The notes beneath the pieces are model-generated. The model did not search any database and was not told the DNA's origin. It saw nothing but the letters and a program-made list of their open reading frames with translations. A program made the position numbers and the translations under genes. DNA of 64,000 nucleotides from assembly GCF_958298935.1 (NCBI RefSeq), contig NC_084939.1, forward strand, positions 24,620,001-24,684,000. The letters are read 5' to 3'. Origin of the DNA: Phragmites australis. Lineage: Eukaryota > Streptophyta > Magnoliopsida > Poales > Poaceae. The stretch's first letter is position 1, and every line of letters begins with the position of its first letter. This document shows, piece by piece, positions 1-10,182 of this stretch.

Positions 1-800
1 GGTGACGTGGTCGTGCCACGTGGGACGAAGGTGCACGCGTGGCAAGGTTGACTGGGATTAGGGTATTTAAATCTAGGGCGCACGATCTAGATTGGACGGC
101 TGAGATTTAAAACGCGAAGGGGTATCCAGGCTTCTAATCTCGATCGCACGCGATACATCGAACAACCAACGACAGTTGGGGGAGAATGGGCGGCCAGCGA
201 CGACGGAAACACAGCGACGCCGCCTCGGACATCGCCAGAAAAAGGCAAAAACGTCGTCGCCGGACACGATTCATGACGGTGAGCGACTGGGGAGAAAGAG
301 GAGCGGATGGCGAACCCGTTTTTACGCATACCTTCGACGGCGAGGCACGGGAGGGTGGTCGACCGCGGTGAAGACGATGGTGGCGCTTGAGAGCTTGTGA
401 AGCTGGTGAACCAGTCGGCGAGAGCGGAGCGGCAGCGACGCGAGCTTGGGGGTGTGCGGTAATGGAGATTGGGCGGCAGCCGCTAGGGCTGCGGAAACAG
501 ATGAAAAGGAGGGGGAGACGCGCACTAATTTAGGGGAGGGAATGGATAAGCGCGTTGGAGTTGGATTTTGTTAGAGTTCGGTTGGGATTCAGGCTCGGGG
601 AGACGGTGGCGTGAGCTCAATCCGAACTCGATCGACGCTGCGTGGGCGAAGATGACGAAACTGACAGGTGAGCCCGGCGAAACGACGTCACACTCAGTCT
701 GGCTCTACAAATACATGAAATTTGGACGTTTCCACAGAGCTAGCTCACGGAATGTAGTCTGCTATCCAACTAATTATACTATTGATATATGATTAATGTG
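1..800. other. GC-rich, repeat-like segment without a supportable gene
   Basis: The first 550 bases are rich in CG dinucleotides and carry several short overlapping open frames on both strands, none with a recognisable domain, a plausible splice structure or a consistent coding strand. The run containing 'cggctgagatttaaaacgcg' and the following Arg-rich frames resemble leader or LTR sequence of grass retrotransposons, but this is an impression from memory. After about 780 the composition turns sharply AT-rich. No gene is called. Confidence 0.3.
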
Positions 801-3470
801 CATTAAGTGATATTAATGTATTTAAAAGAATATTAAGACTTGATAAGATAAGTATAATGACGTAAAATAAATATTATAGTAACACTTGTTTATCTATTTT
901 TATCTTATATTTTCGTACAAACAACTAAACACAATTTTTTTTTAACTAGACTAAACAGATATAGACAACCAAATAAATTACTGTTGCATGCCCGAGCTAA
1001 GCCTAACTCATAAATACGGGCCATGCTTATAAGTCAGACTTAAACATACATGCAACCAAATACACCCCTAACGTCCTAGATGTGCATGCAACTTCTGGCA
1101 CCCTACAACAACAAGGCCATCAAATAAGATGCATCCAGATTGTAGCGGGTGCTTAACGAACGGGATCTTTCCTGCAGTTGCCGGAGCTGAAGAAGCGAGT
1201 GTTCCAACCCCGCTTCTTTCTACTCTCATTAGCCACTTTGATGTGTGCCTTTCGCTAGAAACAATTCAGCACAAAATCAAAGTTCCGTTCCCTTTATCCT
1301 GAGTCTCAGGGGCGTAAGACAAATGCGTATCGAATGAAGTACAAAGCAGAAGCGGAATAAAGGACTTAACATGATTGCACGACATAGGATTGCGATTATC
1401 ACAACCAAAGTTAAGCACTATGTTATTTATGGTCTACGAGTAGCAGCACTCCAAGTTTGCAGGTTGATCACATGACCATATATGCAAGCTGTCAATAGTC
1501 ATTGGTAGTTTGGCAAAACCATGGAGTACTACATAGCTCAATGGAGTTGCTTATATATGAGCTTAAGACACCGCGACTGGAATAGCACCAATGAGATCAC
1601 ACCCATCACTAGAGAATTCAGATCAACCTGCATTGCGATTGAACAATGATCAGTGGAGACGCAAAGAATATGTTGCAGCAAATCATAAACAGAAATGTAG
1701 AAGTGAATACTTCTAGCAAAAGGAGCACAAGTACATGAGTACATGTTAGTACCAGGGAAATTCACAACAATTCACTGCAGCGTTCTAGAATTCAAGCATC
1801 AACAAGATGGCCAGTAGTCTAAAGCGTTCAGATCCACAGATGTCCACAGCACAACAATTGTGTTAAAAAAAAAGGCAACCAGTGATCAAGTTTTAAATCC
1901 CGAGCTCCCGCGCATGATATGGTGCGTTGCTCAGCCAAAAAGCTTACTACAGTGAAATGTGATCGCTAAACATGTCATCAAAAGCTGATAGCCTGGCAAT
2001 CAAGCAAAGCCAGCCAGATTTATTCTGTTAGAAGGACCAGGACATTATCATAAACATGTTCAAATAGGAATAAGCTACTGAAACATGTTTGATGGTAGTC
2101 TGGTATATACCAAAAGGCGGCACACAACAATAGGGCCTAGAGCCCTCATGATGAATACAAGTGTAATTCATAACAGAGCCGTACCACCATAACAGAAGGA
2201 ATACAAGATGGTACACTGATGTTGTAAGGCTCGTATCACTCTATCCAATTACTTAATCCGCATTTCAATTAACTCCAACTCACAGAATTTGCCAAAATGG
2301 CAATTGATAATTTCTGACCTACAACTCAATAGGTGATAACCTAATGATGCAGCAAATGATCGATCAGAAAATACAACTAAAGCACAGGTGGAAACTAATC
2401 CAGATTATCAGGTCAGAATAGAATCATGTAAGCAGATTCTTTTGCTAGTCTTTCAAGTTTTCACATCTATGCAATACAATGAGCCATTTTTTAAGTACCA
2501 TATCCAACGAGGCTGCCAGGAATTTTTCCCCTGGAAACTAACTAGACATGATTATATATTAGTTGGTATTGCTCAAACCGTGACATGCTCTAAATTATCA
2601 GTTCATGACGTGTTTTGGGTTAACTACTTTGCTTTCTTCACAAATCTAGCCATTTAGGCTATCAGACCACCAAACAGCAGAAGGTTTCTGATGGCAAAAC
2701 AATTGAAGCGGATAATTTTCCAGGTAGCCAACAAACCAGAACAACCCCCAACAAAGCTTCACTCAAACCTCTCAAATTAATATTCACAACCTGCAAATTT
2801 TATACAATGGATGGTCCTAGCAGAACATTCAGAAAAAATGGGCAGAGATTGTAGACCAAATTGTGAAGGTAAAAGCTTCAAAAAACTAAACATTCAAGTA
2901 TATATATCCTCAGTAATTGCTAAAGCATTATGTGGTCAAAATAACCGTGATATGAATTGGATCACATCGACATCATGTCCCCATAAATAAGCAGTGCCAA
3001 GGTTTTAAAAAAGTAGCATGCACCAATAAATCAATTGAATTTTCATGATGGTGGAGAGTTTCTGGTATATCACGAAGCAGCTATTGAATACAATCCCAGT
3101 GGGGAAAAAAAGCACCATATGACCCTTTCTAAGTATCAGCAAAAACACCACCAAGTTAAATCCCAACAAAAATGTGACAAGCATAACTAGAGGATAAGTT
3201 AAGAGACAAAAAAAATACTTGCAACCAAAATGAACATAGCACTACTTAAGAAAAGTTCAGTAAGTCACAGCAAAAATCATAATACAATCTCAAAACATCT
3301 TTTAGCTACCATCAGCAAAATAACTCAAGCCAGGGATGCAATATTTCAATGACAGCCAAGCAGTGTACATAGTTCTCAACCCCTATTTGATTGAGACTGA
3401 GCTCTGCGTAGTTTATAGATCTTCAACTGGGCATAGAGACTCAAATTGTAGAATACTATAATCCAATGCC
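801..3470. other. AT-rich intergenic DNA, no gene seen
   Basis: This stretch is AT-rich with short random open frames only (longest about 89 codons). No conserved domain, splice-supported frame or tRNA-like fold was recognised. Part of it could be transcribed downstream of the minus-strand UBL5 gene, but nothing in the sequence shows this. Confidence 0.5.
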
Positions 3471-3474
3471 AAAT

Positions 3475-4015
3475 TTGACACAAGTTATCTGCTCTCAATC
3501 ACTATACGATGCCATCAAATACCCAATTTGAAATTCAGACTATACAAAAACGCAAAATATCATGCTAGCAACCAAAGAATGTACAAATGGCACCGAAATA
3601 TAACCCTTCAGTGTGCTAAAAGCCTAAAAGTCGATCAGGGTTTAGCTATTCAACATAAGACAAACTCCGAAAACGATGACCGGACGAATCACTACATCAC
3701 TGTGGTCCAAATCAAACCCCTCCAATTGGATATGAGAGCACGCCCCCAAATGCTGAAGAATCAACTAGCAAGTTTGACACAACAAGGTTACTTGATCTCA
3801 ATCACTAACATTTCCATACGCATTTTGAAATTCAGACTACACAATAAAGAAAATTACAATATCATGTAGGAGTACATAGCACCTGAAGAATGTACAATTA
3901 AAGGCACCCAAAAATAACCCTCCTAATAACCTCAACAATAATCGATCAGAGTTCAGCTATTCATGATATGCAAACCCAGAAAACGATAAGTAGAAGAATT
4001 ACTGCATCCCTGTCT
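3475..4015. repeat. Diverged direct tandem duplication, unit about 295 bp
   Basis: Two adjacent copies can be aligned by eye. Copy 1 (about 3475-3705) holds 'tttgaaattcagactataca', 'gaatgtacaa', 'cgatcagggtttagctattca' and 'aaaacgatgaccgg'. Copy 2 (about 3778-4015) holds the matching 'tttgaaattcagactacaca', 'gaatgtacaa', 'cgatcagagttcagctattca' and 'aaaacgataagtag' in the same order. Divergence and indels show the duplication is old. The 113-codon open frame at 3528-3869 runs through the repeat and looks fortuitous. The array lies just beyond the 3' end of UBL5. Confidence 0.65.
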
Positions 4016-4275
4016 CCAAATGAAATACTCCTAATCAGTAGGCCATAGAGGCATAGACTACAATATATCAAAGCACAGAGACTAAATTAGAGGAAGGGAA
4101 CTGAAACTAGTACGCCGCCACGCCCAAAATTAAACCCTCACTATTAGATACTCGCGGTGATCAACCCAGGTTCTAGCTTACCCAACGGAAAAGTAGGTCC
4201 GGCGAGCAGGAACGAACAGTCTGAATCAAAGCAGAATTACCAGCAAACAATCAGGGGCAAGTAGAGGCAGGGCAC

Positions 4276-4497
4276 CTAGTTGTAGTAGAGCTCGAGGCCC
4301 ATTCCGTCGTGGATCTCGTAGTCCTTGAGGGTGATGTGGTCCTTGTAGATGTTGTACCACTTCTGGATGCGGATCTTCTCGGGCCTGGTCCCCGTCTGCG
4401 CCGCCACCAGCTTCTTGAGGTCGCCGATGGTGTCGTCCTCGTTGCACTTGACCCGCACCTTCTTCCCCAGCCGGTCGTTGAGCACCACCTCGATCAT
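4276..4497 (-). CDS. UBL5: Ubiquitin-like protein 5 (UBL5/Hub1), 73 aa
   Basis: Single uninterrupted frame of 73 codons with a good ATG, the exact usual length of the very conserved eukaryotic Hub1/UBL5 family. It starts [19 protein letters not shown], has the core [14 protein letters not shown], and ends LELYYN. The Tyr-Tyr-X tail replaces the Gly-Gly of ubiquitin, so the protein is not processed for covalent conjugation. In the family it binds non-covalently to spliceosome components (the HIND motif of Snu66/Prp38-type proteins) and supports splice-site choice in the nucleus; that role is family knowledge. A Gly/Lys-rich frame overlapping on the same strand (4226-4762) is a shadow. The leader upstream of the ATG is purine-rich. 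The gene stands alone with repeats on both sides. Confidence 0.96.
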   Translation of the reverse strand: MIEVVLNDRLGKKVRVKCNEDDTIGDLKKLVAAQTGTRPEKIRIQKWYNIYKDHITLKDYEIHDGMGLELYYN

Positions 4498-4638
4498 CTT
4501 CTCCCTCCTGGACTCCTCCTCCTCCTCCCCCTCCCCCTCCCTTCAACAGATTTTCGAACCCTAGCTCCCACGCCGAGACTTTGGTCTGGAGCTGTAGCGT
4601 GCTAGGAAGTCGCTCTCGAATTTTTTTTTTTTTTTTTT
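4498..4638 (-). promoter_or_regulatory. Purine-rich 5' leader and A18 tract of UBL5
   Basis: Directly upstream of the UBL5 ATG, read on the minus strand, is a nearly pure GGA/GGGGA leader of about 50 bases (4500-4545). About 120 bases upstream is an unbroken run of 18 A on the same strand (T at 4621-4638 on the plus strand). Such tracts are common in plant 5' UTRs and promoters. No TATA box was found near. Confidence 0.4.
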
Positions 4639-4704
4639 GAGAGAGAAGACTGCCCCAGCGCCAGCCACTTGTTTTCACGGAAACGGGCGGTTGCCGTTCG
4701 CTGA

Positions 4705-5214
4705 ATCTACCCCGTTCATCCACAAATTCACGGTTTAGATTCAACCACAGGCCAGAGACCAAAACTCAAGCCGGTTCCTCCGAAGAATAAAATTGAGTGT
4801 ACATAGGAAAAAAAATTACATGTCTAATAACCAGGCCATAAGATCAAAGCCAATCCACCATATTCATATATATCTAGATCAAAGCCTTAGCCAAGCTATC
4901 ATTTTCATAAAACCAGATCATATAGATAAAATCATTATATTATTTATAATAACTCTCCCAAGCCAAGCCATAAGATTAAAAGTTGGGTTCGATAATCAGA
5001 TGAGATCACGAGAGCTCCTCATATTCGTATATATATGTTTAAACCAGAACGTAGAATAATCAATAATACATCATGATTCATGACTAAGAACTCAGAACTT
5101 TTACCCATCTAAAACTCTAAATTAGTAATATAAATACCAAATTAGCACTGTAAAGTATGAACAACAAATTATCAAAAGATTAGGATGTTTCATGGGAATC
5201 ATAATTCCTTCTGT
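4705..5214. repeat. Direct repeat copy A, upstream of UBL5
   Basis: This segment matches 6607-7041 in the same orientation with high identity over several blocks: 'atctaccccgttcatccaca', 'gaccaaaactcaag', 'gtctaataaccagg', 'agatcaaagc', and the end block 'caaattatcaaaagattagg' followed by 'cataattccttctgt'. It begins 207 bases upstream of the UBL5 ATG, so one copy may belong to the UBL5 promoter region. Confidence 0.8.
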
Positions 5215-6602
5215 TTTTATGAGAGATATTCCCGTTTGGGCTCCGGTTTTTCACTCTCGGGATAAGCCCATTACCTCATCTCATGCAACCCTAGCCCATT
5301 AAGGCCCAGACGCCCAGCGCCTACTCCTTGTGACCCTGTCTGAATGTATGTGTCTCCCTAGTCCCTCTCCCTCTCAAGTCTCTGGTCCACTCATCTCCCT
5401 AGAACGTCGCCACCATCCACTTGCCCAGGCACCAACGCTACCATGCGTTGCCACTGTCGCGCACCGGCCGCCTGCTCTCCTGTGCTCGCTGTCCACTCTC
5501 CTATGCTCGCCACCTGCCGGCCGACCGCACTCCTGCAATCGATGCCCACCGGCCGCCCGCTCTCTTGCAGTCAACGACTTGACGCTCGCCAGCCGCCCGC
5601 TCTCCTACGCGCTGCCCATCCGCATCAAGACATTCCATCGTGGATTCGCTTGTTGGTGGCCCCTTCTCAGTCGCCGTTGACAAGGGCACCAGGCCTGCGT
5701 GCCATCCTATCCGAGCCTGTGCGTGGCGCGATCGCCGGTCGTGGCCTGCAAGCGCAGGTGTGCAGCGACACCCTCCCGGCCTTCCCCACCCTGTTGCTCA
5801 GCTCGTGTATGTGTATTTGTTTGATTTTTCATATTTCAAGAATTTTCCTTCTATTGTGGATGATCTCGAGGTTCTAAAGACCATTTCTAATAAATTGATG
5901 CATGAGATGATAATTTAAATAGGATATCTCTCAATATTCACAAATGTTTCTTCATGAACATCCTATCTAAATTGCCCTCTTTTCATGCATTGCAAAATTG
6001 TAGGAGCAAGAAGAAGAAATAGCAAGTGATTCAGACGTGATGAATGATTATGAGCAGTTGTAGGCCGATAGTGATCAAAGAATGTTTATGTTCATATTTT
6101 GTTGTCATATTATTGCCGTATGTTGACGTCGTGGTGGACTAGTGGTTCAATATTATTGTGTTCAGACTTTGTGTGGTTCTATGGACACTTATACTATCAT
6201 TCGCTTATGTCTTTGGTTGAGACTTATCACTTATGTTTATTGTATGCTCGAATATCGAGTTAAGACTTATGTGGTTGTATCTTCGTATCTTGTATTATTT
6301 GAGTTGAGATCCATTGCTTATGTGGTTAAACTTATACATGTCGTTGTTATGCATGGATGATGCATTTATTGTATTTTCTTATCATGTTAAACTTGTACAT
6401 GTTGACATGTCTTGATGGTTTTGTGGGTCGATATTTCCGTTGTGTTTCTGAATCTCGATCGATACCAGTATTTTCCCGATCGGATTGGTTTGTTTTCGAC
6501 CTTCCTATTATGTCTCGCTTCCATTTCTGTCCGGCTGAGAAAGTGTGAAAGTGAAAACGATTAGGGGGGTTTTCTGACTGTTCATATGCGTTTTCATCCC
6601 TA
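5215..6602 (+). mobile_element. Ac/Ds-like hAT transposon remnant (3' part)
   Basis: The right end is TTTTCATCCCTA (6591-6602), the form of a 3' terminal inverted repeat of Ac/Ds-type hAT elements (family knowledge). About 540 bases before it, after a good acceptor 'ttgcaaaattgtag', is a short acidic exon (about 6002-6060) ending DSDVMNDYEQL and a stop, as at the C-terminus of many plant hAT transposases. The sequence between has the T-rich look of a transposase 3' UTR. No matching 5' inverted repeat was found on the left, and 5330-5800 is a Pro/Ser/Arg-rich GC stretch without a domain. So the element is truncated or internally deleted. It sits exactly between the two direct repeat copies. 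Confidence 0.5.
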
Positions 6603-6606
6603 TTAT

Positions 6607-7041
6607 ATCTACCCCGTTCATCCACAAATTCACAGTTTCGATTCAACCACAGGCCATAGACCAAAACTCAAGCTGGTTCCTCCGAGGAATAAAATTAAGT
6701 GTACACAGTTAAAAAAAAACCTGTCTAATAACCAGGCTGTAAGATCAAAGCTCATCCATCGTATTCATGTAACTAGATCAAAGCCTTAGTCAAGTCATTA
6801 TATTCATATAACCAGATCATATAGATAATAATGGGTTCATGAGAGCTCCTCATATTCATATATATTCAGATCAGAACTCAGAATAATCAATAATGCATCA
6901 TAATTCATGAGTCAGAACACATAACTTTTACCCGTATAAAACTCTAAATTAGCAGTGTAAATAACAAATTAGCACTATAAAGTATGAACAACAAATTATC
7001 AAAAGATTAGGATTTTTCATGGGAATCATAATTCCTTCTGT
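6607..7041. repeat. Direct repeat copy B, beyond the hAT remnant
   Basis: This is the second copy of 4705-5214, about 75 bases shorter because of internal deletions. Homology starts within five bases of the hAT 3' terminus and stops at 'cataattccttctgt'. A small third piece, 'ataaagtatgaacaa', recurs at 7149. Confidence 0.8.
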
Positions 7042-8217
7042 GACGAGGAAAAAGATTTGGATTTTTTTTTGTTTCCGTTGCGTTGCGCAGACGTGAAGGT
7101 TTCTGGGAAGAAGATGGCGTGTGCAATTTGCAGGGCGTAAATAACATCTATAAAGTATGAACAATAGAAGTACAGAACAAATCACCTTCAGAATCAAAAC
7201 TAACACCGATGGGCACCATCGCGGCCATCGCTCTCACGTTGTCACGGCTGCGCCTTGCCAAGCTCGCGTCACCGCGCCAAGTCGCTCTTGCACTGGCACT
7301 GCCCCTGCCCTAGCCGCGCTCGTGCTGGTGTCGTGTTACCCCATCTTGTTCACGCTCGTGCCCAACACGCCGCAGCTGCCACTGCTGCCATCTCGACTCT
7401 TGCGTGCATTTGTCATTTGGGTGCTCGATTGGCTGCTTGGGTCGGCGGTGACGTAGGTGGAGTGGTGGACCATGGAGTCATGGACGTAGATGAGCGCATT
7501 GGCCACAATGATATATAGAAAGATCTGTCAGTCCCATTGCTTTCAAATTTTAACAGTAGAAACTATACAATATTATGAAACTATTCTAACAATAATCAAG
7601 TCAATTGAATTTCTGATCAAAGAGTTATAACCTTGACAAGCAGACTGTGACAGATGGTGACGAAGATAGATTAAATGCTAATTTTGCGATTATGCAAAAA
7701 TTATGAAATATTAATCAACCAGAATTTTCATAACCTTACATAGATGCTTAGGATGATTTTGGATGGATCAAACTAAAATAAATTGTGTTGATTGAAGAAT
7801 CCACAAAAAATCAACATTGAATGACAGAACAAAAAGCGCGGAGAAAGAATGAAATTATCAACTCGTCAACTTACAAAATTTGATACTTGTTACATGGATA
7901 ACTTCACAAGATGCATCTCGACAGTATCCGTAAAAGAATCTCCATAAAAAAACTAAACATAGATGAGTTCTTCTTTTTCAAATAAAAATCGGCAAAGCTC
8001 TCTATTCCTCACTCGGTCAATACTACTATATTATTTTTATTACTGGCCAACTATCTTGTTCGCATCTGACATGGTCTCCTCGCTTGGGCTGACACCATCC
8101 CGCGCCCGCCTCCACCTGGTCTCGGCCTACCACGCGCGCCCGTCGTGTCTACTAGGCCTTACGCCCCGCGCGCCCGTACGTGGGCCGGCTACATCACATT
8201 GTTGGCGCTTCGCAGCC
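7042..8217. other. Intergenic DNA, no gene seen
   Basis: The segment is AT-rich with a GC-rich island at 7205-7480 that holds two overlapping open frames of 87 and 99 codons without recognisable motifs. The last 150 bases (8065-8217), rich in CGCGC, continue after the inserted hAT element at 9133, so they were one unit before the insertion. Confidence 0.4.
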
Positions 8218-8225
8218 GCGCTCCC

Positions 8226-9124
8226 TAGGGATGGCAACGAGCCGACCCGAAACCTACTAGTCTCAATCTGACCCGAGCCTGAAATGAGAAACAAGCGAAA
8301 ATTGACTCCAAACTCGCACCTGTTGGATGCCCGTCGGGTTTGGGATTCCATCTCCGTCCCTTCCCATGCCCAACCATCACCTCCCCAATCCCCGACCGCC
8401 TATACAAGCCCGTCCGGGCCCTCCTCCTTCCTCCACACCGCACCACCTGAGCACCATCTCATCCTCCTCAATCCCCACTGCAATCAACGATGCCCAATCG
8501 CCGGTGAGCTCCTCTTCATTTCCCCTCTCTCCTTCCTCACCGAGCAAACCCGAGCACCAACATACCTTGGCCTCGCCGTCACCGATCATCTCCTCCATCA
8601 CCATAGCTATCGCCGGCCACCGATGCTATCACCGTTACCGGTCGGCTCAGATCCGCTCCACCATGGAGTAGATCAGGCCATCGCTGATCCGTTTTTCCAT
8701 CTCGCCGGAGCTCCGCCACCCCTCCACCGCAATCGCCCCCTCCTCTGTCTGCCACCTCCCCTCCGCTCCATCTCTCTCCATAGTCATGATTGATTTTTTG
8801 TTGCCGGCCCATCGCAACCACCCCGCTCCCACCAGTCTACCGCCCCCGAGTGTCGACGCCGCCTTCTCCGATCAACTCAACCCCTCCGGTAGATGGGGGC
8901 GGCGCGAAGGAGGCCAGCTCGGAGGGGGACTGGCGCTCAACAATGCAAGGCTGACGGGGCGGGCGAGTCGGGTACCCACGGGTAAATATTAAACTATGCT
9001 TGCACCCGCTACATATCGGTACCCGACCCGCTATACCTGTAGGCGGGATTTAAAATCCGAGCTTGCACCTACCGAATATAGAACTCATGGGGACCCGAAC
9101 CCACGAATCTGACTGCCATCCCTA
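8226..9124. mobile_element. Non-autonomous hAT element with perfect 8-bp target duplication
   Basis: The element starts TAGGGATGGCA and ends TGCCATCCCTA, an 11-bp perfect terminal inverted repeat. It is flanked on both sides by the identical octamer GCGCTCCC (8218-8225 and 9125-9132). An 8-bp duplication with this type of terminus is diagnostic of the hAT superfamily. The 899 bp between hold no transposase. A Pro/Ser-rich open frame (8284-8793 and overlapping frames) has low complexity and no known domain. The arms carry short 'gacccga/tcgggt' motifs in both orientations, as expected of hAT subterminal repeats. Confidence 0.9.
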
Positions 9125-9132
9125 GCGCTCCC

Positions 9133-9636
9133 GCGCACCCAGTTGTGCCAACCTCACCTTGGGTCGACTCTCCATCAGCGTGGGCCATCGCTAGCTCGTG
9201 CTCACAGCCACGCTCTCGGATGCTAGGCCAAACTGAATGCGAGATTAAATTAATTTTTTATTAAAATAAATTAAAATTTGAATCTTGCTTTTGTAATCGT
9301 TCATCTACTCTAATTATATATTTTGTACCTACACAGCCGTGTGAGTTTCCGAATGTAGGTTTGAAAGGGTCAGTCAATGACAGATACAATCGGGGCACGG
9401 ACGTATTGTCCTTTCCTCATTTTTCCTGCCTAAAGGTGGTACCACAAACACGAAAGGTCGTACCTCTCGCAATCTGAAACCTGGATAACTTCTCGACGGT
9501 CAAGCTATCGCGCGCGCAGGTGCAGGTTAGCTGCAGTACCCCTTCCTTGCTGCTACTGGTATTGACCAGGAGATCAGTAGAGGTCAGTGCTAACGTCACA
9601 TGTAGTGGCTCTCCACGACAAGTCAAGAGAATCCCA
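9133..9636. other. Intergenic DNA, no gene seen
   Basis: The segment continues the GC-rich sequence interrupted by the hAT insertion for about 100 bases, then becomes AT-rich. The longest frame (9417-9626, minus) shows no motif. Confidence 0.4.
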
Positions 9637-9904
9637 AGGGCTGTTTAGTTGCAAGTACTGTCAAGCTAAATATTGATTATGGTTAAAATCAAAGCAATAC
9701 TAAAATTTAGTTAAAAAAAGACCGTTTAGTTCGGGATCAAGTAAAAATTTGGCAGCCTGACCAAAATTGACTGTCCAAAACTTGCCCGTAGACGAGCATA
9801 GCAAAAATTAATTCAGGCACAACCAAATTTTAGCTTGGAACTAAATACTAACCAAATCAGTTAGGCATGCTCTAGCTTCCTGATATCACAAACCAAACAG
9901 CCCT
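9637..9904. mobile_element. MITE with 'agggctgttt' inverted termini
   Basis: The left end 'agggctgtttagtt' is mirrored at the right end by 'aaccaaacagccct', giving imperfect inverted repeats of about 14 bp around 268 bp of non-coding sequence. Internal 'accgtttagttcggg' repeats the terminal motif. No convincing target duplication was found, so the superfamily stays open. It lies about 280 bp upstream of the first glycosyltransferase start codon. Confidence 0.55.
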
Positions 9905-9930
9905 ATAAAGCAGCAGGCTCATGGACTTTT

Positions 9931-9974
9931 AATATATATACATATACATATACATACATACATACATACATACA

Positions 9975-10032
<58 letters not shown>
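9931..10032. repeat. Compound microsatellite (AT)n-(ACAT)n-(AT)n
   Basis: About 100 bases consist of AT dinucleotides, roughly fourteen ACAT tetranucleotide units, then about 15 AT units. It lies 150-250 bp before the ATG of the glycosyltransferase at 10183, so it falls in the core promoter or 5' UTR and could supply TATA-like sequence. Confidence 0.9.
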
Positions 10033-10033
<1 letters not shown>

Positions 10034-10182
10034 CAGTGAAAACATATATCCTCTCCAATTATCCAGTCCATATATATATGTATATATGGACATCGAGCAT
10101 CCATGCTCACATAATCTTCACCTTCTTGTGATATCATCCACTCAGACTCTCCACCAGTAAACGCTAGCTCTCTCTTCTCTCC

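Noticed and set aside
3528..3869. 113-codon plus-strand frame
   Set aside because: It runs across a non-coding tandem duplication, has no motif, and the copies do not preserve the frame.
4226..4762. 178-codon Gly/Lys-rich frame over UBL5
   Set aside because: It is an out-of-frame shadow of UBL5 and its purine-rich leader, on the same strand.
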